Source of the DNA: Desulfobacteraceae bacterium
Lineage (GTDB): Bacteria > Desulfobacterota > DSM-4660 > Desulfatiglandales > Desulfatiglandaceae
Direction of reading: 5' to 3'
NCBI GenBank assembly: GCA_030611815.1
Contig: JAUWPC010000125.1
Location: 1 to 9,476 of the forward strand
DNA: 9,476 bases
How positions within the stretch are numbered: position 1 is the stretch's first letter; each line of letters begins with the position of its first letter. A program made the translations under genes and the position numbers. Under the pieces are notes generated by a model. It was not told where the DNA came from. It saw only the letters and a program-made list of their open reading frames with translations, and made no database searches. Positions 1-6,334 of the stretch are shown here, piece by piece.

Positions 1-114
1 ATTACGCCTGGTGGCGCTGATGAGCTTATCGAACCGGGCGGACGTATCAGGGAAACACAGTCTGCCATTGATTTTGAAGAAATAATCTCCAATTACGTTT
101 TTGGCAAAATCTGA
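1..114 (+). CDS. mlaD: MlaD C-terminal end (MCE-family lipid transport protein), 5' truncated by window
   Basis: An open frame runs from base 1 to a TGA at 112-114 and gives 37 residues without a start, so this is the tail of a gene beginning outside the window. The residues GGRIRETQSAIDFEEIISN resemble the end of the MCE domain region of MlaD, where a G-x-x-I-x-x-T-x-S-A pattern is followed by an acidic amphipathic helix (h-E-x-h-I) and the chain soon stops. MlaD is the periplasmic, inner-membrane-anchored hexamer that takes phospholipid from MlaC in the MlaFEDB transporter. Placement directly upstream of mlaC and mlaA on the same strand supports the call. Only about 37 residues are visible, so the identification rests on motif plus context. 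Confidence 0.72.
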   Translation: MTPGGADELIEPGGRIRETQSAIDFEEIISNYVFGKI

Positions 115-115
115 C

Positions 116-318
116 GGATTGATGATTGTTGATTGATGATTGTCGATTTCGGATTTCAGGTTGCGAGTTACGAGTTTCCAGAATACAGTATTTAAGGCAA
201 AAGGCGCAAGGCGTTAGGCGTAAGGAACTCAACCGGCATTCGGTAATCCCAAGAGCGATTTATCATTTATCAGTCTGCGTGTTCGGTTTTTCAATCAACA
301 GTCAACAATCATCAATCC
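116..318. repeat. Heptad-repeat block with 27-bp inverted ends in the mlaD-mlaC spacer
   Basis: The 217-bp spacer between mlaD and mlaC is unusually long for one operon and is almost wholly repeat. Positions 116-178 read as nine consecutive 7-nt units (GGATTGA, TGATTGT and drifting variants ending GAGTTTC). Positions 200-227 hold AAAGGCG-like heptads. Positions 292-319 hold CAATCAA/CAATCAT heptads, the reverse complement of the first family. Bases 116-142 and 292-318 form an inverted repeat with 25 of 27 matching, including a perfect 17 bp (116-132 with 302-318). I see no clear target duplication beside the ends. The right end stops one base before the mlaC Shine-Dalgarno sequence. Confidence 0.8.
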
Positions 319-331
319 CAGGGAGTCTCGT

Positions 332-934
332 ATGATCTGTAAGCGCTTTATAATGGTCCCCCTTTTCTTTTTTATGACGCTTGTTATTTCAGGCTCATCT
401 ATCGCAGGAGGGCCAACGGAAGATGTCAGGAAAACAACCGATAAACTGATTGCGATCGTAAGTGATCCTGCCATGAAAAGCGCTGATAGGGCTTCAGAGA
501 GAGCCAAGCGTATCCGGAAGGCCGTGGATGAACGGTTTGACTGGAAAGAGATGTCTAAGAGGAGCCTTGCAAGGCATTGGAAGAAAAGGACTCAGCGGGA
601 AAAAGAGGAGTTCATCGATCTCTTCGGAAAGCTGCTGGAGCGTACCTATTTGGATAAGGTGGAGGGCTATTCGGGTGAGAAGGTCCTGTATGTGGGTGAA
701 AGAGTTGATGGGAATTACGGCATTGTAGTAGTCAAGATCGTGACCAGGAAGGATACGGAGATTCTGGTCAAATACAAGCTCAAAAAGAAGGGGAGCGAAT
801 GGTTAGTTTATGACATATCCATAGAAGGGGTCAGTCTTGTAAATAATTACAGAAAACAGTTCAACAGTATAATGACACGATCATCTTACGAGGATTTGAT
901 CAAGAAATTAAGGAGAAAGGTGGAAGGAGAATGA
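332..934 (+). CDS. mlaC: MlaC, periplasmic phospholipid-binding shuttle protein
   Basis: 200-residue protein of the MlaC/Ttg2D family, which carries phospholipids across the periplasm between the outer-membrane MlaA complex and the inner-membrane MlaFEDB transporter. Residues 1-25 form a signal peptide (positive start CKR, hydrophobic core LFFFMTLVIS, likely cut after SSIA). The mature part shows the family pattern: a helix with DWKEMSKRSLARHWKKRT at about 70-87 where the family has F-x-x-M-x-x-x-h-L-G-x-x-W, then FIDLFGKLLERTYLDKV, then the beta-rich core with VKYKLKKKGSEWLVYDISIEGVS at about 149-171 and a closing helix NNYRKQFNSIM. Length is normal for the family. The ATG at 332 has AGGGAG six bases upstream. 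It sits between the mlaD end and mlaA, so it is probably co-transcribed with both. The repeat block lies immediately upstream of its ribosome binding site. Confidence 0.93.
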   Translation: MICKRFIMVPLFFFMTLVISGSSIAGGPTEDVRKTTDKLIAIVSDPAMKSADRASERAKRIRKAVDERFDWKEMSKRSLARHWKKRTQREKEEFIDLFGKLLERTYLDKVEGYSGEKVLYVGERVDGNYGIVVVKIVTRKDTEILVKYKLKKKGSEWLVYDISIEGVSLVNNYRKQFNSIMTRSSYEDLIKKLRRKVEGE

Positions 935-993
935 TTTTTCAGGCGGGACTCAACTCTATTGGACGATCTCCGGAATAAGGAAGGAGCCTGTTA

Positions 994-1893
994 ATGGGGG
1001 CCTCTATCAGGGTTCTATTTTTTTTAATATGTTGGTTGAATATGCTTACGTTTTTTTGTTTTGCAGAGAAGGCGCAGACATGGTCAGGCCATGTTGAGGG
1101 AGAGACATTTCTACTTGCCACTGAGGTGGAGGGCCATGAGCTGGACCGGATGGTATATGCAGAAGGGCGGCGAACTGAACCAGGGCCTGAGGAGCGTCAT
1201 CCTTCAAATCTGAAGATTGCCAGGGTAAAGGACCTTCATGAGACCTCAGAGGGATCTGATCCCTGGGAGGATGAGGCAGAGGAAATAGATTCGATTTACG
1301 ATCCCCTTGAACCGATGAACCGTGCCTTCTTCCAGTTTAATGACAAGTTGTACTTCTGGGTCCTGAAGCCTGTGGCGACCGGGTATAATATGGTGCTCCC
1401 ACAGCTCGCAAGGGTATCAATACGCAATTTTTTCTCCAACCTTGTCATGCCAATCCGTGCTATCAGTTGTCTGTTACAGGGCAAGTTCGAGGCGCTTGGT
1501 ATTGTGCTGGTGCGTTTTGTCGTTAATACCTCTGCCGGGTTTTTGGGTTTTCAGGACGTGGCAAAGCAGGCCCTGAATTTCCCGGTACAGGATGAGGATC
1601 TTGGACAAGTCTTTGCGTTTTACGGCATCGGACCAGGTTTTTATCTCGATCTGCCGTTTTTGGGCCCTTACAGTCTCCGGGACGCTGTCGGTTGGGGGGG
1701 CGGCCTGTTCATTAATCCCTTTGACTATGTGGTTGACTTTTGGCCCAATGTGGGGATCAGGGCCTACGACATAGTGAACAAGACTTCTCTGAGGATTGGA
1801 GATTATGAAGCTATGAAAGAGGCGGCACTTGACCCCTATGTTGCCATGAGAGACGCTTACTATCAGTATCGCCTCAATCTGATTGAAAAGTAA
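994..1893 (+). CDS. mlaA: MlaA (VacJ) outer-membrane phospholipid transport protein, with long N-terminal extension
   Basis: 299 residues. MlaA is the ring-shaped outer-membrane protein that removes mislocalised phospholipid from the outer leaflet and hands it to MlaC. The core begins at about residue 102 with YDPLEPMNRAFFQFND and continues with VLKPVATGYNMVLPQ, NFF-N-L (MPIRAISCLLQGKF), RFVVNTSAGFLGF, QDEDLGQVFAFYGIGPG and LDLPFLGPYSLRDAVG, all family hallmarks. The start at 994 is supported by AAGGAG seven bases upstream. Residues 5-24 are a hydrophobic export signal. Neither cysteine in it (C13, C22) sits in a convincing lipobox; C-F-A at 22-24 looks more like a signal peptidase I site. 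Residues 25-101 are an acidic, probably disordered extension about 70 residues longer than in the E. coli protein. It lies 59 bp after mlaC on the same strand. Confidence 0.93.
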   Translation: MGASIRVLFFLICWLNMLTFFCFAEKAQTWSGHVEGETFLLATEVEGHELDRMVYAEGRRTEPGPEERHPSNLKIARVKDLHETSEGSDPWEDEAEEIDSIYDPLEPMNRAFFQFNDKLYFWVLKPVATGYNMVLPQLARVSIRNFFSNLVMPIRAISCLLQGKFEALGIVLVRFVVNTSAGFLGFQDVAKQALNFPVQDEDLGQVFAFYGIGPGFYLDLPFLGPYSLRDAVGWGGGLFINPFDYVVDFWPNVGIRAYDIVNKTSLRIGDYEAMKEAALDPYVAMRDAYYQYRLNLIEK

Positions 1894-1902
1894 ATATGAC
1901 GC

Positions 1903-1928
1903 CCATGTAAAAAGTCCTTTTTACATGG
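1903..1928. repeat. Perfect 12-bp inverted repeat just after mlaA
   Basis: CCATGTAAAAAG (1903-1914) and CTTTTTACATGG (1917-1928) are exact reverse complements separated by two bases. The position, ten bases after the mlaA stop codon, suits a 3' end hairpin for the mla operon. The stem is AT-rich and has no following T-run of its own, so it is not a textbook intrinsic terminator. The inner sequence GTAAAAAGTC (1907-1916) recurs inverted at 2012-2021 (GACTTTTTAC) in the same spacer. Confidence 0.7.
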
Positions 1929-2055
1929 ATTTAGGGATTCAGGGATTTAGGAATTGCGAATTATTGTAAGCGGTTAGCTCTAAGGGTATTACTCAACATC
2001 CCGAACTTTCCGACTTTTTACGAGACCATCAAACTCGAAACTCCAAACTCCAGAA
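1927..2055. repeat. Short-period repeats in the mlaA to membrane-protein spacer
   Basis: Bases 1927-1952 contain GGATTTAG-like units repeating every eight bases. Bases 2031-2051 are three 7-nt units of the form AAACTCG/AAACTCC. The G-rich array lies at the upstream end and the G-poor array directly before the next start codon, as in the other spacers. No promoter hexamers stand out between them. Confidence 0.55.
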
Positions 2056-2067
2056 ACCGGATAGCCC

Positions 2068-3186
2068 GTGAAAAGCCTTCTTGCAAAGTTTTGTGTCCTT
2101 GCCGGGATGTTGTTGGGGCTTCCTTTCTTAGGGATCGTTCTCAAGGGCCTCCCTCTGCGGCAATATTTGGAATTCCCCCCTCAAACCCGATATGTCATCC
2201 ATGCCCCATTTTCATGGCCTGTATTCATGGGTTATCTCCTTTTGATCCTGGTTGCGGTGGTTCCCCTCTTCATAAGGGGGATCAAGAGGTCCGGAAGGGC
2301 TAAGGCCCGAGAGGTGAGAACATACCCCTTCCCCTGGTGGGGCTGGCTTGGCATTGTGACAGGTCTGATCTGCTGGATATTTGCATGGACCCGTTTTCCG
2401 TGGTTTAAGATATTCCAGCCCCATACCTTTACCCCTCTATGGCTCTCCTACATCATTGTCATAAATGCCATGAACTATCGACGCAGGGGCCGGTGCATGA
2501 TCTTAGATCGGACGGGGTTTTTTCTCGCGCTCTTCCCTTTGAGTGCGCTCTTTTGGTGGTTCTTTGAGTGCCTGAACCGGTTTGTTCAAAACTGGTATTA
2601 TACTGGTGTCAATTTCAGTCCATGGGAATACTTCTGTTATGCGACTCTCTCTTTTTCAACTGTTTTGCCAGCGGTTTTGGGAACCCGTGAATGGATTGCC
2701 GGTTCATCATGGGTTGAACAGGGATTCAAAGATTTCCTCCCCATCCGGCTTACCTGTCCCAGACTGTTTGCCTCGGCTCTTTTGCTTATATCCGGGGCCG
2801 GCTTAGCCGGTATAGGGATGTGGCCCGATCTTCTCTTCCCCTTGCTCTGGATTTCCCCACTCCTCATTATCGTCTCCTTGCAGATCATTTGGCGAGAACA
2901 GAATATCTTGGATGGGATAGCCAAAGGGGACTGGCGGCCGTTTATTTCGTCTGCATCGGCAGCCCTTATTTGTGGGTGGTTCTGGGAGATGTGGAACTAC
3001 TACAGCCTGGCCAAATGGGAGTATGGCGTCCCTTTTGTACAGAAATATCTTGTATTTGAGATGCCGATCTTAGGTTTTGCCGGGTATCTCCCCTTCGGGC
3101 TGGAATGCGCCGTGATAGGAGCCGCAATGGCGCAGTTTCTCAATCAACAATCATCAATCATCAATCAACAATCCCGTACTGGGTAG
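2068..3186 (+). CDS. Polytopic inner-membrane protein of unknown function with internal duplication
   Basis: 372 residues; I do not recognise the family. The start is GTG at 2068 with only a weak upstream purine stretch; it is chosen because the first hydrophobic helix (about residues 5-25) begins right after it. Further hydrophobic segments lie at about 48-70, 91-108, 121-136, 150-168, 186-204, 232-252, 255-275, 293-310 and 330-356, giving roughly nine or ten membrane spans. It is very rich in Trp, Phe and Tyr. Two halves look related: WFFECLN (164-170) and WFWEMWN (304-310) are each followed by an aromatic stretch ending in G-V (179-181 and 320-321), and each is preceded about 40 residues earlier by LW-[LI]-S. 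The last 14 residues (NQQSSIINQQSRTG) are encoded by a heptad repeat rather than by family-like sequence. Role unknown; convergent with the DapA-like gene. Confidence 0.75.
   Translation: MKSLLAKFCVLAGMLLGLPFLGIVLKGLPLRQYLEFPPQTRYVIHAPFSWPVFMGYLLLILVAVVPLFIRGIKRSGRAKAREVRTYPFPWWGWLGIVTGLICWIFAWTRFPWFKIFQPHTFTPLWLSYIIVINAMNYRRRGRCMILDRTGFFLALFPLSALFWWFFECLNRFVQNWYYTGVNFSPWEYFCYATLSFSTVLPAVLGTREWIAGSSWVEQGFKDFLPIRLTCPRLFASALLLISGAGLAGIGMWPDLLFPLLWISPLLIIVSLQIIWREQNILDGIAKGDWRPFISSASAALICGWFWEMWNYYSLAKWEYGVPFVQKYLVFEMPILGFAGYLPFGLECAVIGAAMAQFLNQQSSIINQQSRTG
3141..3175. repeat. Five CAATCAA-type heptads at a convergent gene junction
   Basis: Five uninterrupted 7-nt units, CAATCAA, CAATCAT, CAATCAT, CAATCAA and CAATCCC, fill 3141-3175. 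Bases 3144-3159 match 16 of the 17 bases of the dispersed unit also found at 116-132, 302-318 and 5110-5126. The array encodes the end of the plus-strand membrane protein and contains the stop codon of the minus-strand DapA-like gene. Confidence 0.9.
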
Positions 3187-4133
3187 TCACCAAACCGGGT
3201 CATCAGCTCCTTTAACCTTGACTTAGACTCCTTTGTATCTTCAACCTGAAATGTGCAGACCGGGGTTTCGATGATACCCATATCCGATAATATCTCTTTT
3301 AAGATGGGTGCGGGCGCCTGGAGATAGAGATCTCTCATGTCGCGGAGGTAGTCTCCTAATTCCCATATTTGCTGCAGATGATCAGGGTAGTCTTTATTGT
3401 GAGCCGATAAATCAAGGGATGATTGGATTATTTTTTCCCAGGCCTTTGGGGCCAGGTTAGCCCCCACCGAAACCACCCCGCTCGTGCTTGGGTGGTCTAA
3501 GAAATGTAACTCTTCTCCGTCATAGATCCTGAAATGAGGGCGCCTTCGACATGCATTATGGTAGTTGTGCACCCTGCCCAATGACCCGGAAAATATGAGA
3601 CCGGTGATCCCCTCAAGACTAACCAATTCCTTAAGAACAGCCGTGCGGATATTGTTCCTTTTCAAAGGCTTTGTTAAGCCATTTATCAATTCCGGATCAT
3701 TGTGGAGTATATAGGGCTTTCCTACCACGGAACAGAGGGCTTTGTAGAGACCAGGGAGGCCCCGGTTGCTATGATAGTAAAGGGGTGTGTCTACCCAGAA
3801 AAGATCACCCATATATCCACGTTTTTCAATAACCCTTTTGAGGGCAATTGTTGTGCGTCTTGACTCTGCTTCATTATCCTGGGTAACCCATATCAAGATT
3901 GGAATCGGATTTTGAGCTATAGCAGGGATGGCCTGTTCTAAAAGCTCTACCCTTTGTTCAGTGTGCAGGTTCTTGCCTTCTCCGGTATGAGGGCTTGCAA
4001 GGAAAACTGCCTGGGCATGGGGGGATACGCGGTTAAGGAGCTTTCTCAGGCCAGGACCGTCAATTGCTCCACCCTTTGTAAACGGTGTGATTATGTCAAC
4101 TATGAGCCCGCGTGGCGCTGTTAATACCTGCAT
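3165..4133 (-). CDS. DapA-superfamily (dihydrodipicolinate synthase fold) protein lacking the Schiff-base lysine
   Basis: 322 residues. The DapA/NAL aldolase-lyase barrel is recognisable: LIVDIITPFTKGGAIDGPGL at 10-29, SPHTGEG at 47-53 in place of the G-T-T-G-E substrate loop, YILHNDP at 141-147 where family members have I-L-Y-N-x-P, YDGEELHFLDHPSTSGVVSV at about 204-223, GANLAP, and the C-terminal APILKEILSDMGI at about 274-287. In the family the catalytic lysine lies in a G-I/L-K-E/D motif about 28 residues after the tyrosine. Here the matching stretch is GLIFSGSLGRV, so Lys is Ile180 and Tyr is His144. This is read by eye from conserved spacing. The ATG at 4133 has GAAGGA upstream and lies inside the end of kdsD (38-bp overlap), implying translational coupling. 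Substrate unknown; an aldolase using a different mechanism or a non-catalytic role are both possible. Confidence 0.85.
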   Translation of the reverse strand: MQVLTAPRGLIVDIITPFTKGGAIDGPGLRKLLNRVSPHAQAVFLASPHTGEGKNLHTEQRVELLEQAIPAIAQNPIPILIWVTQDNEAESRRTTIALKRVIEKRGYMGDLFWVDTPLYYHSNRGLPGLYKALCSVVGKPYILHNDPELINGLTKPLKRNNIRTAVLKELVSLEGITGLIFSGSLGRVHNYHNACRRRPHFRIYDGEELHFLDHPSTSGVVSVGANLAPKAWEKIIQSSLDLSAHNKDYPDHLQQIWELGDYLRDMRDLYLQAPAPILKEILSDMGIIETPVCTFQVEDTKESKSRLKELMTRFGDYPVRDC

Positions 4134-5097
4134 TGGCTATGAATCCTTCTCTTCCCAAGAGGTCGTGAAGATGAACTACACCCTTAACCCGCCGCTGTTC
4201 ATCCACAACAACGAGGTGGGTTATGGCATGCAGTTCCATTAGGCCCAAGGCCTCTGCCGAGGTTTCATCTTCGTCGATTGTCTTTGGGGACAAACTCATA
4301 ATTTCTTCGACCTTCATCTCGGGGATGTTTTTTTTGTTTATAAGTGCCCTTCTTAAATCCCCGTCGCTGATAATCCCCTCAAGCCTCTGGTCTTTCCCTG
4401 TTATCAGGGTGGCGCCGATCTTTTTTGCGTTAATTTCCTCAATGGCCTGCCCGACCTTGGAACCCAAAGGGACTGTTGGTATGTGCTCATCGGTCAGCAT
4501 AACCTCTTTCACCTTGAAGGCGAGCCTTTCTCCAAGACTGCCACCCGGATGGAACCGCTTGAAATCGTCTTTGTTAAAACGCCTCTGATTGAGCAGGACT
4601 ACGGCAAGGGCATCCCCCATGGCAAGGGCGGCAGTGGTGCTGGCAGTGGGCGCAAGACCCAAGGGACAGGCCTCTCTTTCTACGCCTACGTCTATGACGA
4701 TATCGCTAAAATCAGCCATTGGTGAATCAAGGCCGCCGGTAAAAAGGATGATTTTTACGCCCATATTCTTTAGCATGGGCAGGATCCTGTTAATCTCAGA
4801 GGTATGTCCGGTGTTGGATATGGCTAAGATAACATCATCCGGTGTTGCCATGCCGAGGTCTCCGTGGATGGCCTCGGCCGGATGCAGAAACAGCGAAGAT
4901 GTCCCGGTGCTGTTGAGCGTGGCGGATATCTTCCTGGCAACCAGGCCTGATTTGCCCATCCCCGTGAGGATGACCCTCCCCTTGGCCTTCAGGATCATCT
5001 CTACTGTCTTTTCAAATTCAGGCCCAATCCGTTCTATTAGTCCGAAGATGCTTTGGGCCTCGATTGTTAAGACATTTTTGGCTTGTTCAATAATCAC
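4096..5097 (-). CDS. kdsD: Arabinose-5-phosphate isomerase KdsD (KpsF/GutQ family)
   Basis: 333 residues, normal length. It interconverts D-ribulose 5-phosphate and D-arabinose 5-phosphate, the first step towards Kdo for lipopolysaccharide; cytoplasmic. The SIS domain (about 35-170) has GMGKSG at 46-51, HPAEAIHGDLGM at 72-83, SNTGHTSE at 94-101, CPLGLAPTASTTAALAMGDA at 144-163 and FHPGGSLG at 182-189. K49, E101, E142 and H183 are at a constant offset of ten from the catalytic K59, E111, E152 and H193 of the E. coli enzyme. Two CBS domains follow (about 200-258 with GIISDGDLRRAL, and 266-320 with GVVHLHDLLG). The start is GTG at 5097, preceded by AAGGG seven bases upstream, itself abutting a copy of the dispersed 17-mer. 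It is the first gene of a two-gene minus-strand unit with the DapA-like gene and is divergent from tonB. Confidence 0.95.
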   Translation of the reverse strand: MIIEQAKNVLTIEAQSIFGLIERIGPEFEKTVEMILKAKGRVILTGMGKSGLVARKISATLNSTGTSSLFLHPAEAIHGDLGMATPDDVILAISNTGHTSEINRILPMLKNMGVKIILFTGGLDSPMADFSDIVIDVGVEREACPLGLAPTASTTAALAMGDALAVVLLNQRRFNKDDFKRFHPGGSLGERLAFKVKEVMLTDEHIPTVPLGSKVGQAIEEINAKKIGATLITGKDQRLEGIISDGDLRRALINKKNIPEMKVEEIMSLSPKTIDEDETSAEALGLMELHAITHLVVVDEQRRVKGVVHLHDLLGREGFIANAGINSATRAHS

Positions 5098-5109
5098 CTG
5101 AAACCCTTG

Positions 5110-5211
5110 GGATTGATGATTGTTGATTTAAAAACCCGTAACTCAATACTGGGCACTGGATACTCGATGCTGGATACTGGATGAACCCGTAACCTGCAAC
5201 CCGTAACTCAT
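5110..5211. repeat. 17-mer copy and heptad arrays upstream of kdsD
   Basis: The divergent 350-bp kdsD-tonB spacer (5098-5447) is mostly repeat. Bases 5110-5126 are an exact copy of the 17-mer seen at 116-132. Bases 5149-5211 are nine consecutive heptads: five of the CTGGATA type, then four of the AACCCGT type, with another AACCCGT at 5133-5139. Bases 5212-5290 contain no array and are the likeliest place for promoters, but no convincing paired -35/-10 is visible. Confidence 0.85.
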
Positions 5212-5290
5212 TTACCATTTTATGCATGTCTTCTCAAGGAGTAAGTGAAATTCTTTTGATTTGACACCTTGTTGTATGATATCTGGTGAC

Positions 5291-5390
5291 AAGTGTGGAG
5301 TGTGAAGTGGGGAGTTTGAATTGCGTAAAATTGGTGAATGATCGCCGAAGGCGCACCACAACTCCACACTCCACACCCCACACTCAAAAC
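5291..5390. repeat. Inverted heptad-array element with GATCGCC hairpin core, upstream of tonB
   Basis: The left arm (5292-5319) is four AGTGTGG-type heptads. The right arm (5361-5388) is four ACTCCAC-type heptads, so the arms pair over about 30 bp. The centre includes CGCCGAAGGCG (5343-5353), a 4-bp stem with a GAA loop. Bases 5339-5363 match the second element downstream of tonB at 24 of 25 positions. The right arm lies in the tonB leader. Confidence 0.85.
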
Positions 5391-5447
5391 TTCGGATACC
5401 TGTAACTTCAGACGAATCTCTCTTCAGGCAGAGATGGATGGAAAAAA

Positions 5448-6326
5448 GTGAAACGTTTTTTACTCGCAGCCCTGCTTGCCCTGACCATTCATGGGCTCTT
5501 TTTCAGTTTTGTACCCAGACTGGTTGAGACAAAACCCCCAAAAAAGCCCTATATCATCACCATATCCCTTGCATCCTATAGCCCGGTTAAGCCGAGCCCT
5601 GCTGCGAAGCCTGTCCGGATTATACAAGAGAGGCCTTCCCAAAAGTCCCCGAAAAAAAAGCAGGATGCTGTCATCAGGCCTCTGCCCGCGAAAAAAACAC
5701 CTAAGGCGCCCCGGAAGACCTTGTCGGCCAAAAAGGATGTAGTGAAACCTAATAAGAAGGCTATGCCGCCTCAAAAAAAGAGAACAAAGCCCCCAAAGAA
5801 TGTCACAAAGCTCCAAAAAAAGGCGGCAAAACCCGACATGAGACCCAAGATCCCTCGGAAGAAAAAGGCCTCTGTCACGCCCCCGCAATCCAACCATGCT
5901 TCAAGACCAACAAAGGCGGATCCAGCTATCACGATTGAAGAGTCGGTTAATCCCGAAGAGTATCTCATGCCTTTTCCTGATATTCCGGAAGATAGTGCGG
6001 TTGAGAGAGGAACGAAAATCGCCTCGATTCCACCCGTAAAGGTGGTCCGTGAGGCCAGTCCTGCCTATAAAGATAACCCTCGTCCGCGATATCCCAAACG
6101 TGCCAAGAGAAGGGGATACGAAGGGACGGTAGTCTTAGAGGTGCTGGTCGATCGAAGCGGTAGAGTCAAGGAGTTGCGTATCCTGACGTCCAGCGGACAC
6201 CAGGTTTTAGACAGGGCGGCCCTGAAGTCGGTAAACGGGTGGCTCTTCGAACCAGGTATGGTGGGGGAAGAAAAGGTGGATATGTGGGTCAGGGTTCCAG
6301 TGCGGTTTGAGTTGAGAGGAGGTTAA
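5448..6326 (+). CDS. tonB: TonB-family energy-transducing protein
   Basis: 292 residues. TonB transmits proton-motive force from ExbB/ExbD to outer-membrane TonB-dependent transporters. Residues 3-25 are the membrane anchor (RFLLAALLALTIHGLFFSF), with the usual His in the helix (H15) that ExbB/ExbD coupling depends on. Residues about 27-160 form a Pro/Lys-rich periplasm-spanning linker. The C-terminal domain occupies about 200-290, with RPRYPKRAKRRGYEG (YP-x-x-A motif), TVVLEVLVDRSGRV, LDRAALKSV and VRVPVRFEL. The start is GTG at 5448; nearby ATGs at 5434 and 5438 are in other frames and quickly stop or shift. A GGATGGA stretch serves as ribosome binding site. No exbB, exbD or receptor gene is in the window, so the partner system is unknown. 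The linker is encoded by several A-runs of six to eight bases, potential slippage sites. Confidence 0.93.
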   Translation: MKRFLLAALLALTIHGLFFSFVPRLVETKPPKKPYIITISLASYSPVKPSPAAKPVRIIQERPSQKSPKKKQDAVIRPLPAKKTPKAPRKTLSAKKDVVKPNKKAMPPQKKRTKPPKNVTKLQKKAAKPDMRPKIPRKKKASVTPPQSNHASRPTKADPAITIEESVNPEEYLMPFPDIPEDSAVERGTKIASIPPVKVVREASPAYKDNPRPRYPKRAKRRGYEGTVVLEVLVDRSGRVKELRILTSSGHQVLDRAALKSVNGWLFEPGMVGEEKVDMWVRVPVRFELRGG

Positions 6327-6334
6327 AGCACACC

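Noticed and set aside
126..335. 69-codon plus-strand frame between mlaD and mlaC
   Set aside because: It lies entirely in heptad repeats and has no recognisable protein pattern.
1903..1928. Rho-independent terminator for the mla operon
   Set aside because: The stem is AT-rich and no T-run follows the hairpin; kept as an inverted repeat only.
4223..5101. Plus-strand open frames opposite kdsD
   Set aside because: Antisense shadows of a strongly identified gene; no motif, no ribosome site.
5133..5211. CRISPR-like array upstream of kdsD
   Set aside because: Units are 7 nt with no spacers between them and no cas gene nearby; it is a tandem heptad repeat.
5261..5280. TTGACA plus TATGAT as a tonB promoter
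   Set aside because: Spacing is only eight bases, far below the 16-18 needed, and no other pairing improves it.
5460..5968. Minus-strand open frames opposite tonB
   Set aside because: They mirror the biased Lys/Pro codons of the TonB linker and produce Arg/Leu- or Phe/Gly-rich nonsense.
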